Part shown: positions 26,365-36,263 of the stretch, one piece after another | Position numbering within the stretch: position 1 is the first letter of the stretch | Layout: every line of letters starts with the position of its first letter | DNA from: Paraburkholderia caribensis | Lineage (GTDB): Bacteria; Pseudomonadota; Gammaproteobacteria; Burkholderiales; Burkholderiaceae | Assembly (NCBI RefSeq): GCF_002902945.1 | Contig: NZ_CP026104.1 | Location: 310,001-374,000, forward strand | Length of the DNA: 64,000 bases | Reading direction: 5' to 3' | Position numbers and translations under genes: made by a program | Notes under the pieces: generated by a model | The model's input: the letters and a program-made list of their open reading frames with translations, nothing else | What the model was told of the DNA's origin: nothing | Database searches by the model: none

Positions 26365-26990
26365 TCAGGCCTCGGTTTGCTCCGCCATCTCGAGGGCATC
26401 GTCGACTTCAATGCCGAGGTAGCGCACTGTACTTTCCAGCTTGGTATGTCCGAGCAGTAGTTGCACCGCCCGAAGGTTCTTCGTTCGCGGGTAGATCAAC
26501 GAAGCCTCGGTGCGGCGCATGGTATGGCTGCCGTACGCCGTATCGTCGAGTCCGACCGATGCGATCCATCGATGCACTACTCGGGCATATTGTCGTGTCG
26601 ACAGATGCGGCGACGCATGCAATCGGCTTGGGAATAGATAGTCGGTAGACTTCAATCCCCGCGCCCTAATCCACGCGTCAAGGCTCTGACGAGTCTGCTC
26701 CGTGATCTCGAACTGAACCGGTCGTTGCGTCTTCTGCTGCTTACCATTGCCCGCGATCCGACGTGGGCACCTTGGCAGACGTCTTGCACCTGCAGCCGCG
26801 TCAGATCGCATGCCCGAAGTTTGCTATCAATCGCGAGATTGAACATAGCTAGCTCGCGAATGTTCGAAGACATCTGGAGCCGGGTGCGAATCGCCCAGAT
26901 TTCCGGAAGCTTCAACGGTGGCTTCTGGCCGGTGAGTTTACCCTTGTTCCACGGCACAAGATTGGCTGCGCGACCACTCTGCGTTTCCAT
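26365..26990 (-). pseudogene. Tyrosine recombinase/integrase broken by a frameshift
   Basis: The N-terminal half (from the ATG at 26990, METQSGRAANLVPWNKGK, to RACDLTRLQVQDVCQGAHV) and the C-terminal half (QQKTQRPVQFEITEQTRQSL to SHTMRRTEASLIY and QLLLGHTKLESTVRYLGIE) lie in different frames. The switch is near 26745; adding one base after AMV rejoins them. The catalytic H-x-x-R (HTMRR), GH and Tyr (VRYLG) are all present in the second half. It is a small (about 205-residue) integrase of a type common on Burkholderia plasmids and islands, now dead unless the shift is a sequence error. Confidence 0.85.
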
Positions 26991-27216
26991 GATGACCTCC
27001 TTCCAGTTGAAGGGAGATCCAGTGTGCCGCCTCGCAGTGGAAGCAGTGGTCGCGGCCCGACCCACACCTGCCAATCGCCTCGGGCGGATGAACGACCGCT
27101 TTGACAGAGCGATCCGCCATCTGTGTGTGCATCAAATCAGTCAGGACAGGTCAGGTTGGTCGCGATCCGGTATATGTATTCCAGACACGCAGCGGCCTTG
27201 CCGTGCGAATACTCAG

Positions 27217-28932
27217 TCAGTATGCGTTCTTCACGTCGAGAACCTCCTGCGAATATGCCTCTGCGCCCGTATCTTCTCGCATTCTGTCCGCCCGGATCAT
27301 CTCGCTGGCGCGTTCGGCGATCATTAACGTCGGCGAGTTGGTGTTGCCCGACGTGATGACCGGCATGATTGAAGCATCGACCACCCGTAAGCCAAACACA
27401 CCATGCACGCGCAGACGGGAATCTACCACCGAGTCCGGATCATCTCCTTTTCCCATTCGGCAGGTTCCCACCGGATGAAAGATGGTGGTTCCGACATTGC
27501 CAGCCGCATGCCGCAATTCTTCTTCGGTCTGAAATTGGATCCCGGGAAGGACCTCCCGAGGACGAAACCGTTCAAGGGCCGACGCCGCAACAATACGCCT
27601 CGTCAATCGCAGTGCGTTGGCCGCGACATGAAGATCGCGCTCCGTGGAAAGATAGTTGGGTGCAATTCTGGGTGCCGTCGCGGGATCACTCGACGTGATG
27701 TGTACGCTGCCCCGTGACGACGGCCGCAAATGACAAACGGACGCCGTAAACGCGTCGAACGAATGCAGCGGCTCGCCGAACCGTTCGAGCGAGAGCGGCT
27801 GGACATGGTACTGCACATCGGGGCGCCTCAGCGTCTTGTCGTCCGGATCCGACTTCGCAAAGACGCCAAGCTGCGACGGTGCCATCGCCATCGGCCCGCT
27901 TCTGAAGAGCCCATATTCGAAGCCGATCTTCAATTTGCCCCACCAGTGAGCGCTGAGGGTGTTCAAGGTCCGCACACCGTCCACCCTGAAGGCTGTGCGC
28001 AATTGCAGATGATCCTGCAAGTTCTCACCCACACCGCGCAGATCTTTTATCACTTCGATACCAAGCTTTGCCAGACGATTGATGTCCCCAATCCCTGACA
28101 ACTCAAGCAATTGAGGCGAATTGACGGCACCGGCGCACAAGATCACTTCATGCCGCGCCCTGGCCACACGGTACTCGTCACCAACGCGGAACTCAATGCC
28201 GGAACAGCGCTGGTTCTTGAACACGAGTCGCTGCGTCTGCGCATTCGTGAGGATAGTCAGATTCTTCCGATTTGCGGCAGGGCGCAGGTATGCCTTCGAC
28301 GCATTCCACCGGATGCCATGCCTCTGATTGACATCGAAATACCCGACGCCGGTATTGTCTCCACAATTGAAATCGTCCGTTGCGGGTATGCCGGTCTGTT
28401 GTGCGGCTTGTGCAAACGATTCGAGAATGTCCCATTTCAATCGTTGCTTTTCCACGCGCCACGGGCCGCCTGCACCATGAGCGTCGCTTGCGCCCCCGTG
28501 ATAGTCCTCGCTCTTCTTGAATGCGTCGAGAACCGAATCCCATCCCCATGAGTGGTCGCCCGTTATACGCGCCCAATCGTCGTAGTCCTCCCGTTGACCG
28601 CGCATGTAGATCATGCCGTTGATCGACGAGCAGCCGCCCAGCACCCGGCCTCGCGGATAAGCCAGCGCCCTGCCGTTGAGCCCCGGCTCCTCGGATGTCT
28701 TGTAACGCCAGTCGGTCCGTGGATTCCCGATGCAGTAGAGATAACCCACCGGTATATGAATCCAGTGATAGTTATCCTTTCCGCCCGCCTCTACCAGCAG
28801 CACAGACACGTCATTATCTTCGCTCAGGCGACTGGCGACCACGCAGCCGGCCGTACCTGCTCCGATCACGATGTAGTCGAACTCGCCGGACGATTGCTTC
28901 GATCGGGTTCCGTCGATCTTTTCTGCTGACAT
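27217..28932 (-). CDS. GMC-family flavoprotein oxidoreductase (choline-dehydrogenase-like)
   Basis: This 571-residue GMC enzyme oxidises an alcohol with FAD. The nucleotide loop FDYIVIGAGTAGCVVASRL is at the N-terminus, GGCSSINGMIYMRGQ is the first GMC signature, and ILCAGAVNSPQLLELSGIG is the second. The active-site His is in TIFHPVGTCRMG and the Asn in TSGNTNSPTLMIAER. The ATG at 28932 is chosen because AGGAGG sits 4 bp away; the GTG before it is too close. It ends the ABC importer operon, so the imported compound may be its substrate (an amino alcohol is plausible, not shown). Confidence 0.93.
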   Translation of the reverse strand: MSAEKIDGTRSKQSSGEFDYIVIGAGTAGCVVASRLSEDNDVSVLLVEAGGKDNYHWIHIPVGYLYCIGNPRTDWRYKTSEEPGLNGRALAYPRGRVLGGCSSINGMIYMRGQREDYDDWARITGDHSWGWDSVLDAFKKSEDYHGGASDAHGAGGPWRVEKQRLKWDILESFAQAAQQTGIPATDDFNCGDNTGVGYFDVNQRHGIRWNASKAYLRPAANRKNLTILTNAQTQRLVFKNQRCSGIEFRVGDEYRVARARHEVILCAGAVNSPQLLELSGIGDINRLAKLGIEVIKDLRGVGENLQDHLQLRTAFRVDGVRTLNTLSAHWWGKLKIGFEYGLFRSGPMAMAPSQLGVFAKSDPDDKTLRRPDVQYHVQPLSLERFGEPLHSFDAFTASVCHLRPSSRGSVHITSSDPATAPRIAPNYLSTERDLHVAANALRLTRRIVAASALERFRPREVLPGIQFQTEEELRHAAGNVGTTIFHPVGTCRMGKGDDPDSVVDSRLRVHGVFGLRVVDASIMPVITSGNTNSPTLMIAERASEMIRADRMREDTGAEAYSQEVLDVKNAY

Positions 28933-29026
28933 CACGCCTCCTGCTTGTTGTGCATATCGATTTCACTCTGTTGCGCAACGCCTGCGGCCTCGAAAGCCGG
29001 TTCGACGATCGCAATCCCCGACATCG

Positions 29027-29866
29027 TCAACTCGCCGTCTGCCTCGCGACAGATCTGGAACGCAGCCATTCCATCGTAATGAGCAGCAGACTCGAAAAGA
29101 CGATCAAAATTGACGCAAGCGCGGCGATCGTCGGCGTGATGCTTTCGCGAATCCCGATGAACATCTGAAGCGGGAGTGTTCCCTGTGTCGGGCCGGCAAT
29201 GAACATGGTGATCACGACGTCGTCCAGCGAGGTCGCGAACGCGAACAACGCTCCAGAAATCACACCAGGGGCGATGATTGGCAATGTGACCGAGAAGAAC
29301 GTCCGCACGGGCGACGCGCCCAGGCTCAGGCTAGCCCGTACATAGTTGTGGTTGAAGCCGGCAAGCGTGGCGTTGACCGTGACCACGACAAACGGCGCGG
29401 CGATCACCGTGTGCCCGAAAATCAGCCCGGCATAGGTGCCAGACAATCCCCATCGCGCAAACTGCAGATACATTCCGACGCCGGTAACGATCACCGGCAC
29501 GATCATCGGCGAGATCAGAACGGCGACCAGCACGCCTTTGCCCTTGAACGACGCCTTGTTCAGTCCCAATGCCGCCAGCGTGCCCAGGACCGTCGCGAGC
29601 ACCGTCGCGATCGGCGTCACAATCAAGCTATTGGCGCCGGCGCGAGTCCATTCCACAGCCGTGAAGAGGTTGTGATACCACCTTAATGAAAACTGGTGTA
29701 TCGGATAAACGAGGAATGAGTTCTCGTTAAACGAAAGTGGCATGATCGCCAGTATCGGCAAGATCAGAAACAGGAGAACCATGACATTGGCCGATCGCAA
29801 AACGTAGTGCCACACGATTTCCGGCGTCGACATGTAGGGTGCGAAACGTGGGACGTTGGTTTTCAT
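29027..29866 (-). CDS. ABC transporter permease, PotC-like
   Basis: This 279-residue inner-membrane permease has about six membrane helices and the EAA loop YVRASLSLGASPVRTFFSVTLP, which contacts the ATPase. It belongs to the spermidine/putrescine-type (PotC/YdcV) family. The start lies 4 bp after the stop of the PotB-like gene. It is the fourth gene of the importer set. Confidence 0.93.
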   Translation of the reverse strand: MKTNVPRFAPYMSTPEIVWHYVLRSANVMVLLFLILPILAIMPLSFNENSFLVYPIHQFSLRWYHNLFTAVEWTRAGANSLIVTPIATVLATVLGTLAALGLNKASFKGKGVLVAVLISPMIVPVIVTGVGMYLQFARWGLSGTYAGLIFGHTVIAAPFVVVTVNATLAGFNHNYVRASLSLGASPVRTFFSVTLPIIAPGVISGALFAFATSLDDVVITMFIAGPTQGTLPLQMFIGIRESITPTIAALASILIVFSSLLLITMEWLRSRSVARQTAS

Positions 29867-29870
29867 GATG

Positions 29871-31133
29871 CTAGGCCACCTTCAGTTCTGTACCGACGAC
29901 CTTTCGATAGACGCTGAACAGGATCAACGTCACTAGCAGGAGAACCGCGCCAAGCGCACACGCCATGCCCCAGTTCAGGGCCATGTTGGTGAAATACGCG
30001 ATGTAGTAGCTGACCATCTGATCGCCTGCACCGCCTAGCAACGCTGGCGTGATGTAATAGCCCAGCGCGGTGATGAACACCAGCAGGGCGCCCGCCCCGA
30101 CACCGGGAAGCGTCTGCGGCACATAGACCTTGCAGAATGCCCCGAAGGGATGACTTCCAAGAGAGATCGCGGCTTTCGTATAGCTCGACGGGATGGACTT
30201 CATGACGCTGTAGAGTGGCAGAATCATGAACGGCAGCAGGATGTGGGTCATGGAAATCAGCACCCCCGTCCTGTTGAACAGGAGTGGCAGCGGCGTCGAA
30301 ATCACATGCAGCGCCATCAACGCCTTGTTGACAAGACCCGCTCCCTGGAGAATCACGATCCACGCCGAAATCCGAACGAGAATCGACGTCCAGAACGGAA
30401 GCAGCACGAGGATCATTACGAGATTCGCCTTTCGTGCCGGCAGAATCGAGATCCAGTAGGCGAGCGGAAAACCCAGTAACAGCGCCGCGAGCGTCACCAG
30501 TCCGCTAATCACGAAGGTACGCATGAACACTGCGCGGTATGCGGATGCACCGTTCTCTACCGGCATGATGCGACCATCAGGCGTTTCTCGAAAGTCGATC
30601 GTGGCGAGGAGATACTGGCTCGTATAACGTGATGATTCGTTGGCGATCGCTCGCCAGTAACTCGCGTCTGCCCAGCGGGAGTCGATATCGATCAGGCGTT
30701 TCTTTACCCCCTGTGCGGAAAGCTCCGCATCGTTATCCCCAAAAGGAAGCGCACTGGTCGTCTTGTAAAACAACGAGCGAAAACCATCCTTTTGGCCATT
30801 CAGTCTGCCCGCCGCGCTACCCGCCTCGTTATTTCCTCCGTTGCCTTCCACGTCAAGCATCAGCGCACGGTAAGCCTCATCGGGAACGGTCGACTTGCGA
30901 TCCCAATGTCTCAAGGCCGAGGTTGTCTTCGGTAACGCGTCAACAACCTCGGGACTTTGAATCGAACGCGAGATCATCGACGCGACCGGCATCACAAACA
31001 CCAGCAAGATAAAGAGGGCAAGCGGCGCCAGCAATGGGACCGCAGCGGCTTCCTTACGCAACTGCACGGCTCGCAGTGATTTCTTGAGCTGGCGCGTGTG
31101 CCAGCTCTGTTGCTGTGAAGTAATAGCGCTCAT
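29871..31133 (-). CDS. ABC transporter permease, PotB-like, with a long periplasmic insertion
   Basis: This 420-residue permease is much longer than the usual 280-300. Between membrane helix 1 (PLLAPLALFILLVFVMPVA) and helix 2 (FVISGLVTLAALLLGFPLAYW) there is a hydrophilic insert of about 130 residues, predicted periplasmic. The EAA loop is YTKAAISLGSHPFGAFCKVYVP. The ATG at 31133 has AAGGGG upstream. The insert may help receive ligand from the binding protein. The order ATPase, binding protein, PotB, PotC is one operon. Confidence 0.9.
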   Translation of the reverse strand: MSAITSQQQSWHTRQLKKSLRAVQLRKEAAAVPLLAPLALFILLVFVMPVASMISRSIQSPEVVDALPKTTSALRHWDRKSTVPDEAYRALMLDVEGNGGNNEAGSAAGRLNGQKDGFRSLFYKTTSALPFGDNDAELSAQGVKKRLIDIDSRWADASYWRAIANESSRYTSQYLLATIDFRETPDGRIMPVENGASAYRAVFMRTFVISGLVTLAALLLGFPLAYWISILPARKANLVMILVLLPFWTSILVRISAWIVILQGAGLVNKALMALHVISTPLPLLFNRTGVLISMTHILLPFMILPLYSVMKSIPSSYTKAAISLGSHPFGAFCKVYVPQTLPGVGAGALLVFITALGYYITPALLGGAGDQMVSYYIAYFTNMALNWGMACALGAVLLLVTLILFSVYRKVVGTELKVA

Positions 31134-31144
31134 GCTTTTTCCCC

Positions 31145-32182
31145 TTACCTTGCGGCCCAAGCGGTAAAGCGCTGTTCGAGGCCGTCTCCGTGGTCGGTCC
31201 AGAACTCGACGTTGCCCGCAATGGCGTTCTTACCGTTCGTGGGAGAATTGGGAAGCGCGGCCAGGATCGTCCCATTGAGCAGCTTGAAAGTCGCCTCGTT
31301 TACCGGGCCATACGGGATCTTTTGCGCGAACGTGGCCTGAGACTGCGGTTTAAGTACATACGAAATGTACTTTTCGGCTGCTTCCTTGTTCTTCGAGCCC
31401 TTCGGAATCGCGAAGAAATCCAGGTCGTAGATGCTTTGATCCCACGCGATGGCGAGCGCACGGTTACCTTCGCGAACCGCGGCGTCGATACGGCCGTTAT
31501 AGGCAGTCGACATTGCAACGTCACCCGCGATCAGGAACTGCGGTGGTTGCGCACCCGCCTCCCACCACTGGATGTAGGGCTTGAGTTCATCCATTTTCTT
31601 AAACGCGCGCTCGACGCCCGCAGACGTGCCGAGCACGGTGTAGACATCCTTCGGCGCCACACCGTCCGCCATCAGCGCGAACTCCAGGTTGTAGCGGGCC
31701 TCCTTTTTCATCCCGCGCTTGCCCGGAAATTTCTTGACGTCCCAGAAATCCTTCCAGCCTTGCGGCGTACCCTTGGTCAGCGTCGGGTTGTACGCCAGGA
31801 CCGTTGACCACACAAATGTTCCAGCCGCACAAGGTGTGACCGATCCGCTCACCAGGTCGCTTTTTTTCGCGATGCTGGACCAGTTCAGCTTCTCGAAGAG
31901 GCCATCCTGGCAGCCACGACCGACGTCTGCGGACTCGACCTCCACGACATCCCACGTGACGTTCCTGGCCTCGACCATCGCTTTCACCTTAGCCATGTCG
32001 CCGGTGTACTCGATGGCATTCGTCGCGATACCCGTGTCCCTGGCGAACGGTTCTACCCAGGCGGCCTTTTGCGCGTTGCCAACCGCGCCGCCGTAGTTGA
32101 CGGTCGTTAGTCCGCCGGCAGACGCCGTCGCCGACGAACATGCCAGCAACGCGGCGCAAATCATTTTCAAGTGCGATTTCAT
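31145..32182 (-). CDS. Periplasmic substrate-binding protein, PotD/PotF-like
   Basis: This 345-residue protein begins with a signal peptide (MKSHLKMICAALLACSSATASAGG) and continues with a PotD-type binding fold (TTVNYGGAVGNAQKAAWVEPF, TWDVVEVESADVGRGC, AYNGRIDAAVREG). This family binds polyamines, opines and other cationic or amino compounds. GGAGAG lies 6 bp upstream. The ligand pocket cannot be assigned by eye. Confidence 0.92.
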   Translation of the reverse strand: MKSHLKMICAALLACSSATASAGGLTTVNYGGAVGNAQKAAWVEPFARDTGIATNAIEYTGDMAKVKAMVEARNVTWDVVEVESADVGRGCQDGLFEKLNWSSIAKKSDLVSGSVTPCAAGTFVWSTVLAYNPTLTKGTPQGWKDFWDVKKFPGKRGMKKEARYNLEFALMADGVAPKDVYTVLGTSAGVERAFKKMDELKPYIQWWEAGAQPPQFLIAGDVAMSTAYNGRIDAAVREGNRALAIAWDQSIYDLDFFAIPKGSKNKEAAEKYISYVLKPQSQATFAQKIPYGPVNEATFKLLNGTILAALPNSPTNGKNAIAGNVEFWTDHGDGLEQRFTAWAAR

Positions 32183-32217
32183 GATTCTCTCCTGCTGTGT
32201 GGTGCAAACGGAGGATG

Positions 32218-33309
32218 TCAGTTCAAGATCTTCAGATGGTCTTCTCGGAACGACAGCGCGATCCTAGCGCCCGGATGAGCGCGCGAATGCCCATCGTGGT
32301 CGAGCGCAACCTTGACGAAACACTCTGTGTCGCCTGGGCCGCGACAACGCAGTCGCACGTGGTCGCCAAAATAGATGGCATCGAGCGTTTCGGCGTGGAT
32401 GACATTCGCAGTGACTGCCGGGCGAGGTTCGACCGAGAGCCGTTCAGGACGGATGACGGCCATCGCCTGCGTGCCGACTCCGGCGTTTGCGACGTTCAAT
32501 GCACGCACCGTCGTCCCGTCGGCGAGCCGCAGGCCGCAATATTCGCCGTCCTTTGCGACGACCATGCCCTTCAGCCGGTTGTTATCGCCGATGAAGTTTG
32601 CAACGAAAAGATTTCTTGGCGATTCGTACAGGCGATCCACCGTATCGAGCTGCTGGATCTCGCCCTGATCGAACACCGCGACACGATCGGACATCGTTAG
32701 CGCTTCGCTCTGGTCGTGCGTGACATAGACGAACGTCAGTCCGAGCGCTTCATGCAAGGCCTTCAACTCGAGCTGCATGTGTTCGCGCAACTGCTTGTCG
32801 AGCGCGCCGAGCGGCTCGTCCATCAGCACGAGCTGCGGATTGAAGACCAGTGCGCGTGCAAGGGCGACGCGCTGCTGCTGGCCGCCCGACAGTTGGCTCG
32901 GCATCCGCTTGCCCAGCTTCCCCATGCTGACCATTTCGAGCGCTCGCTTGACCCTCGAAGCCTGTTCGTCCGGCGGCACTTTCCGAACCTTGAGCGGATA
33001 TTCCAGGTTCTGCGCAACCGTGAGATGAGGGAAAAGCGCGTAGTTCTGAAACACCATCCCGATGTTGCGTTTGTGAGGCGGGATCCGGTTGAGCAACTGC
33101 CCATCGAGCCAGATCTCTCCATCGGTCGGATACTCGAATCCCGCAAGCATCATCAGGCAGGTGGTTTTTCCCGAGCCGGACGGACCGAGCAAGGTCAGAA
33201 ACTCGCCTTTCTGAATATCGAGATTTAGATCTTTAACAACTAACGTTTCTCCGTCATATGTCTTCTTGACATGCCGAAAGCTAACCAGAGGTTTAGTCTG
33301 ACCTTGCAT
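32218..33309 (-). CDS. ABC transporter ATP-binding protein, PotA-like
   Basis: This 363-residue ATPase has Walker A GPSGSGKTT, the signature LSGGQQQRVALARAL, Walker B LVLMDEPLGALD and a switch His in YVTHDQSEA, then a C-terminal TOBE domain (about 290-360). The ATG at 33309 is favoured over the TTG at 33321, since GGAGAC sits 6-7 bp before it. It is the first gene of the importer operon, 184 bp downstream of the CoA-transferase gene on the same strand. Confidence 0.94.
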   Translation of the reverse strand: MQGQTKPLVSFRHVKKTYDGETLVVKDLNLDIQKGEFLTLLGPSGSGKTTCLMMLAGFEYPTDGEIWLDGQLLNRIPPHKRNIGMVFQNYALFPHLTVAQNLEYPLKVRKVPPDEQASRVKRALEMVSMGKLGKRMPSQLSGGQQQRVALARALVFNPQLVLMDEPLGALDKQLREHMQLELKALHEALGLTFVYVTHDQSEALTMSDRVAVFDQGEIQQLDTVDRLYESPRNLFVANFIGDNNRLKGMVVAKDGEYCGLRLADGTTVRALNVANAGVGTQAMAVIRPERLSVEPRPAVTANVIHAETLDAIYFGDHVRLRCRGPGDTECFVKVALDHDGHSRAHPGARIALSFREDHLKILN

Positions 33310-33493
33310 GGTTGTCTCCAATATTGAAATTGCCGCATCTCGCCAGTGCGTTCACACTTTGGATGCGTTTCTCATTGATTGGCCCGTCGAAGCGCCCGCG
33401 CAAGCTTTTCGTCGTCTGCTGCCACGTTCGGCTTGCACCACGCTTCGCTGGGGAATGCTTGACTTGTAGCCGCTGCGAAACGGAGAAATGCGT

Positions 33494-35992
33494 CTAGCTG
33501 GGCAGATACTCTTCGGACCAGCTATCGCCAACGGCATGCCGCGCCATCAGCATTTCGATCTCGGCATCGCTATATCCGAACTCGCGCAACACGGCGTGCG
33601 TCGACGCACCGAATTTCTCAGCCGACTGCAGCGCGCGAATCCGGGCGTGACGCGGGCGGATCGCAAAGGGATCGAGTTGCGTGACGCATCGACCGCTCGG
33701 ATGGTCCGCATAGACGCTGAATGAATAGCTACCGTTGTCGATCCCGGGACGATCATCGCAAGGCCGGCTGTTGTGCCGGCGCAGATTGACGATGTTGTCC
33801 GGCACCGCCGCGGCGATGTTGGCGGCCTGTAATCGGCTCTGCCAGGTTCCAGCGGAGGCTGTGTCGAGCGCGGACGCGAGAAAGGCAGCCGGATCCTCGG
33901 CGGCAGCGATCCCTTTCAGACCGTCCACCCGATCGAGCTTGCCCAGTTCGCGCTCGCTGGTATCCACGTAGATCCAGTTGTCAGCAGCACGGTAGAAGCG
34001 GGACATCGCCGTAAAGCCTTGTGCGTCGCGACCGGACGGCTCATCGAACGGGCGGCGGTTTGCGTAGTCGTACGAGAACGGAACCTGCACCAGATTGCCG
34101 AGCGCCGCGAGGGAAGTTCTGGCCCGCCCGGATTCGCCCGTTCTGGCCTTGCGGTACAGGGCGGCGGCAACGCCCAGCGCTGCCGCGAATCCGCACATGA
34201 CATCGATCGTCCCGACGTGCGCGTGCTCCTCCGGCGTCTGCATGCCACCACCGAAGCGCGCCATGATACCGGTACACGCCTGGATCAGATCGTCGTAGCC
34301 GAGATAGTCGGTCCGCGGTCCGCGCCGTGGACCGCCAAAGCAGTCCAGTTGGCAGAAAATCACGCCCGGATTGACAGAACGTAGACTCGCTTCGTCCAGC
34401 CCCAGCGGTGCCAGTTGCCGATCCGGCGCGTTCATTACGATCACGTCGACGGACCGTGCAAGCCGGTTGAACACCTCACGTCCATCCGGGTGATTCAGGT
34501 CGACGAGCACGCTCCGCTTGCCGCGGGCGGAAGACATCCCGAAGACCACCGTATTCCACGGGTCATAATTCGGTCTGACAGGGTCGAGTTTGATGACGTC
34601 GGCACCGAACCGGCCGAGAAACGAGGTTGAGTGCGGCCCGGCAATCACGTTGGTCAAGTCGAGGACGCGTACCCCTTCGAGCCACCCCTTCGAGCAGTTT
34701 TCAGACGGGGGAGGCACTCCAGCGCTCCCCTGCTCGTCCAGAATGGCCACGGCTTCCTGGAAGGTCACTATGCGGCGTGACGCCGGTGAGAGCATCAGTT
34801 CGGCGCAGTCCTCGAGCCATGAGACCGGACCGGGCTGTTTCATCGCGCCATACTCGAAGTCTTCGACGTCAAGGACCAGACCAGCGGCATTCGCATGATC
34901 GTCGTGCAGCCACTCCCGCGTGGTGCGGTGTGCAGCGCCCGGGAATCCCCCTTCACCGAAAATCTTCTCCCACTCCGCTGCCGTTTTCGTCAGGAAGACT
35001 TCCTTCATGCGCGCGGAAATGCGCTTGGCCCAATGCTCGGGCAACGGATAGACTCCTAGCGAAGCGTCCCCCTCCCATTCGGAAATCGGCAGATATGGGT
35101 CGTCTACAAGCGGCAATCCGGCCGCCAGCATTTCCTCGTACAGCCCCATCGCCTGCAGGCAGCGCCGCGCGTGCGAGCGGTGCGACGGACACACCGCGTA
35201 AAATTTGCGACCATCGGCGCACTCGTAGGTGCGATAGAAGGGATCCAGATAATCTTGCAGGGCCTCATACGACAGATTCATCGGCAGACTATTCGACCGG
35301 CGCCGCTCAATCTCCTTTTCACGAAGGGTCTTGTATCGCTCGGGATAGCCTTCAATATGGATTGAGTTGTACGAAAGCCCCTCCATCACGGCTGACGCCA
35401 GGGGGACTTCAATTTCATCTCCGAGGCCGGTGCGCTGCCGCGCCTGCAAGGCCAGAGCGACGGCGGATACACCCAGCATCGTGCCGTAGGCAGAGGCGAG
35501 CGGCAGAGGCGAGAAACTCGGGTTGATGCCCATCAATACGCGATTCTGTCCCATGTCCGTGAATACGCCGGATGCAGAAGCGATGATCGGCTCGAACGCG
35601 CGCCATTCGCGCCGCAACTGGTCATTGCTGGCGAAACCCGGCATCGAAAGGGTGATCAGTTGAGGGCTTTGCTCACGCAGCTTTGCGAAGTGCAGGCCCA
35701 GACGCGCCATTACGCCCGGCCGGAAGTTCTCGATGACGATATCCGCGCGGTTGATGAGGCTTCTCGCTTCTTCCAAACCGCTCTCGGACTTCAGATCAAG
35801 CTTCAGGCAATGCTTGTTACGGTTCAGAACGGCATTGGCCGGACTATCCCAAAGCGGCCCATTCGGAGGATCGACATGAATTACAGTAGCGCCAAGATCC
35901 GCAAGGATCATTGCCACGGCCGGGCCCGCAATATACTGGCCGAAGTCGATGACTTTTACGCCGCTGAACGGCAGTTGCTTGCTATTTCCCAT
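33494..35992 (-). CDS. Double-domain family III CoA-transferase (CaiB/BaiF)
   Basis: The 832 residues contain two CaiB/BaiF units in tandem: one from about 8 to 400 (VKVIDFGQYIAGPAVAMILADLGA, ADIVIENFRPGVMARLG) and one from about 435 to 830 (VRVLDLTNVIAGPHSTSFLG, VDVIVMNAPDRQLAPLG). Family III enzymes move CoA between carboxylic acids through an aspartyl-CoA intermediate. In the second half, HVGTIDVMCGFAAALG places an Asp where the catalytic residue is expected; the first half has PLPLASAYGTMLG, with no Asp there. It is likely co-transcribed with the ABC importer and may activate an imported acid or the oxidised product of the GMC enzyme. Confidence 0.88.
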   Translation of the reverse strand: MGNSKQLPFSGVKVIDFGQYIAGPAVAMILADLGATVIHVDPPNGPLWDSPANAVLNRNKHCLKLDLKSESGLEEARSLINRADIVIENFRPGVMARLGLHFAKLREQSPQLITLSMPGFASNDQLRREWRAFEPIIASASGVFTDMGQNRVLMGINPSFSPLPLASAYGTMLGVSAVALALQARQRTGLGDEIEVPLASAVMEGLSYNSIHIEGYPERYKTLREKEIERRRSNSLPMNLSYEALQDYLDPFYRTYECADGRKFYAVCPSHRSHARRCLQAMGLYEEMLAAGLPLVDDPYLPISEWEGDASLGVYPLPEHWAKRISARMKEVFLTKTAAEWEKIFGEGGFPGAAHRTTREWLHDDHANAAGLVLDVEDFEYGAMKQPGPVSWLEDCAELMLSPASRRIVTFQEAVAILDEQGSAGVPPPSENCSKGWLEGVRVLDLTNVIAGPHSTSFLGRFGADVIKLDPVRPNYDPWNTVVFGMSSARGKRSVLVDLNHPDGREVFNRLARSVDVIVMNAPDRQLAPLGLDEASLRSVNPGVIFCQLDCFGGPRRGPRTDYLGYDDLIQACTGIMARFGGGMQTPEEHAHVGTIDVMCGFAAALGVAAALYRKARTGESGRARTSLAALGNLVQVPFSYDYANRRPFDEPSGRDAQGFTAMSRFYRAADNWIYVDTSERELGKLDRVDGLKGIAAAEDPAAFLASALDTASAGTWQSRLQAANIAAAVPDNIVNLRRHNSRPCDDRPGIDNGSYSFSVYADHPSGRCVTQLDPFAIRPRHARIRALQSAEKFGASTHAVLREFGYSDAEIEMLMARHAVGDSWSEEYLPS

Positions 35993-36263
35993 AGTCTGCC
36001 AAGTCGCCTCCAGACCCGTCGCATCACGCGACCGTCGATCGTCATGTTGTGGATAGACCTGTCACCGTCAGTCATCAGCACCGAGACGCCTGTTTGGTGA
36101 AGATCCGAGTGGATGGACGCAACTTTCGGCCGGAATCCATGGCGCGTAAAGCAATAAAAAAAGCGATGGTGGGTCGGTTTTTTTTATGGCTCAAGCAGAC
36201 GAGTCGGACGGCAGGACGCCGTGCACCGATGAACTGGTGCGGGTGTGCCAGGCGGACCGAAGG

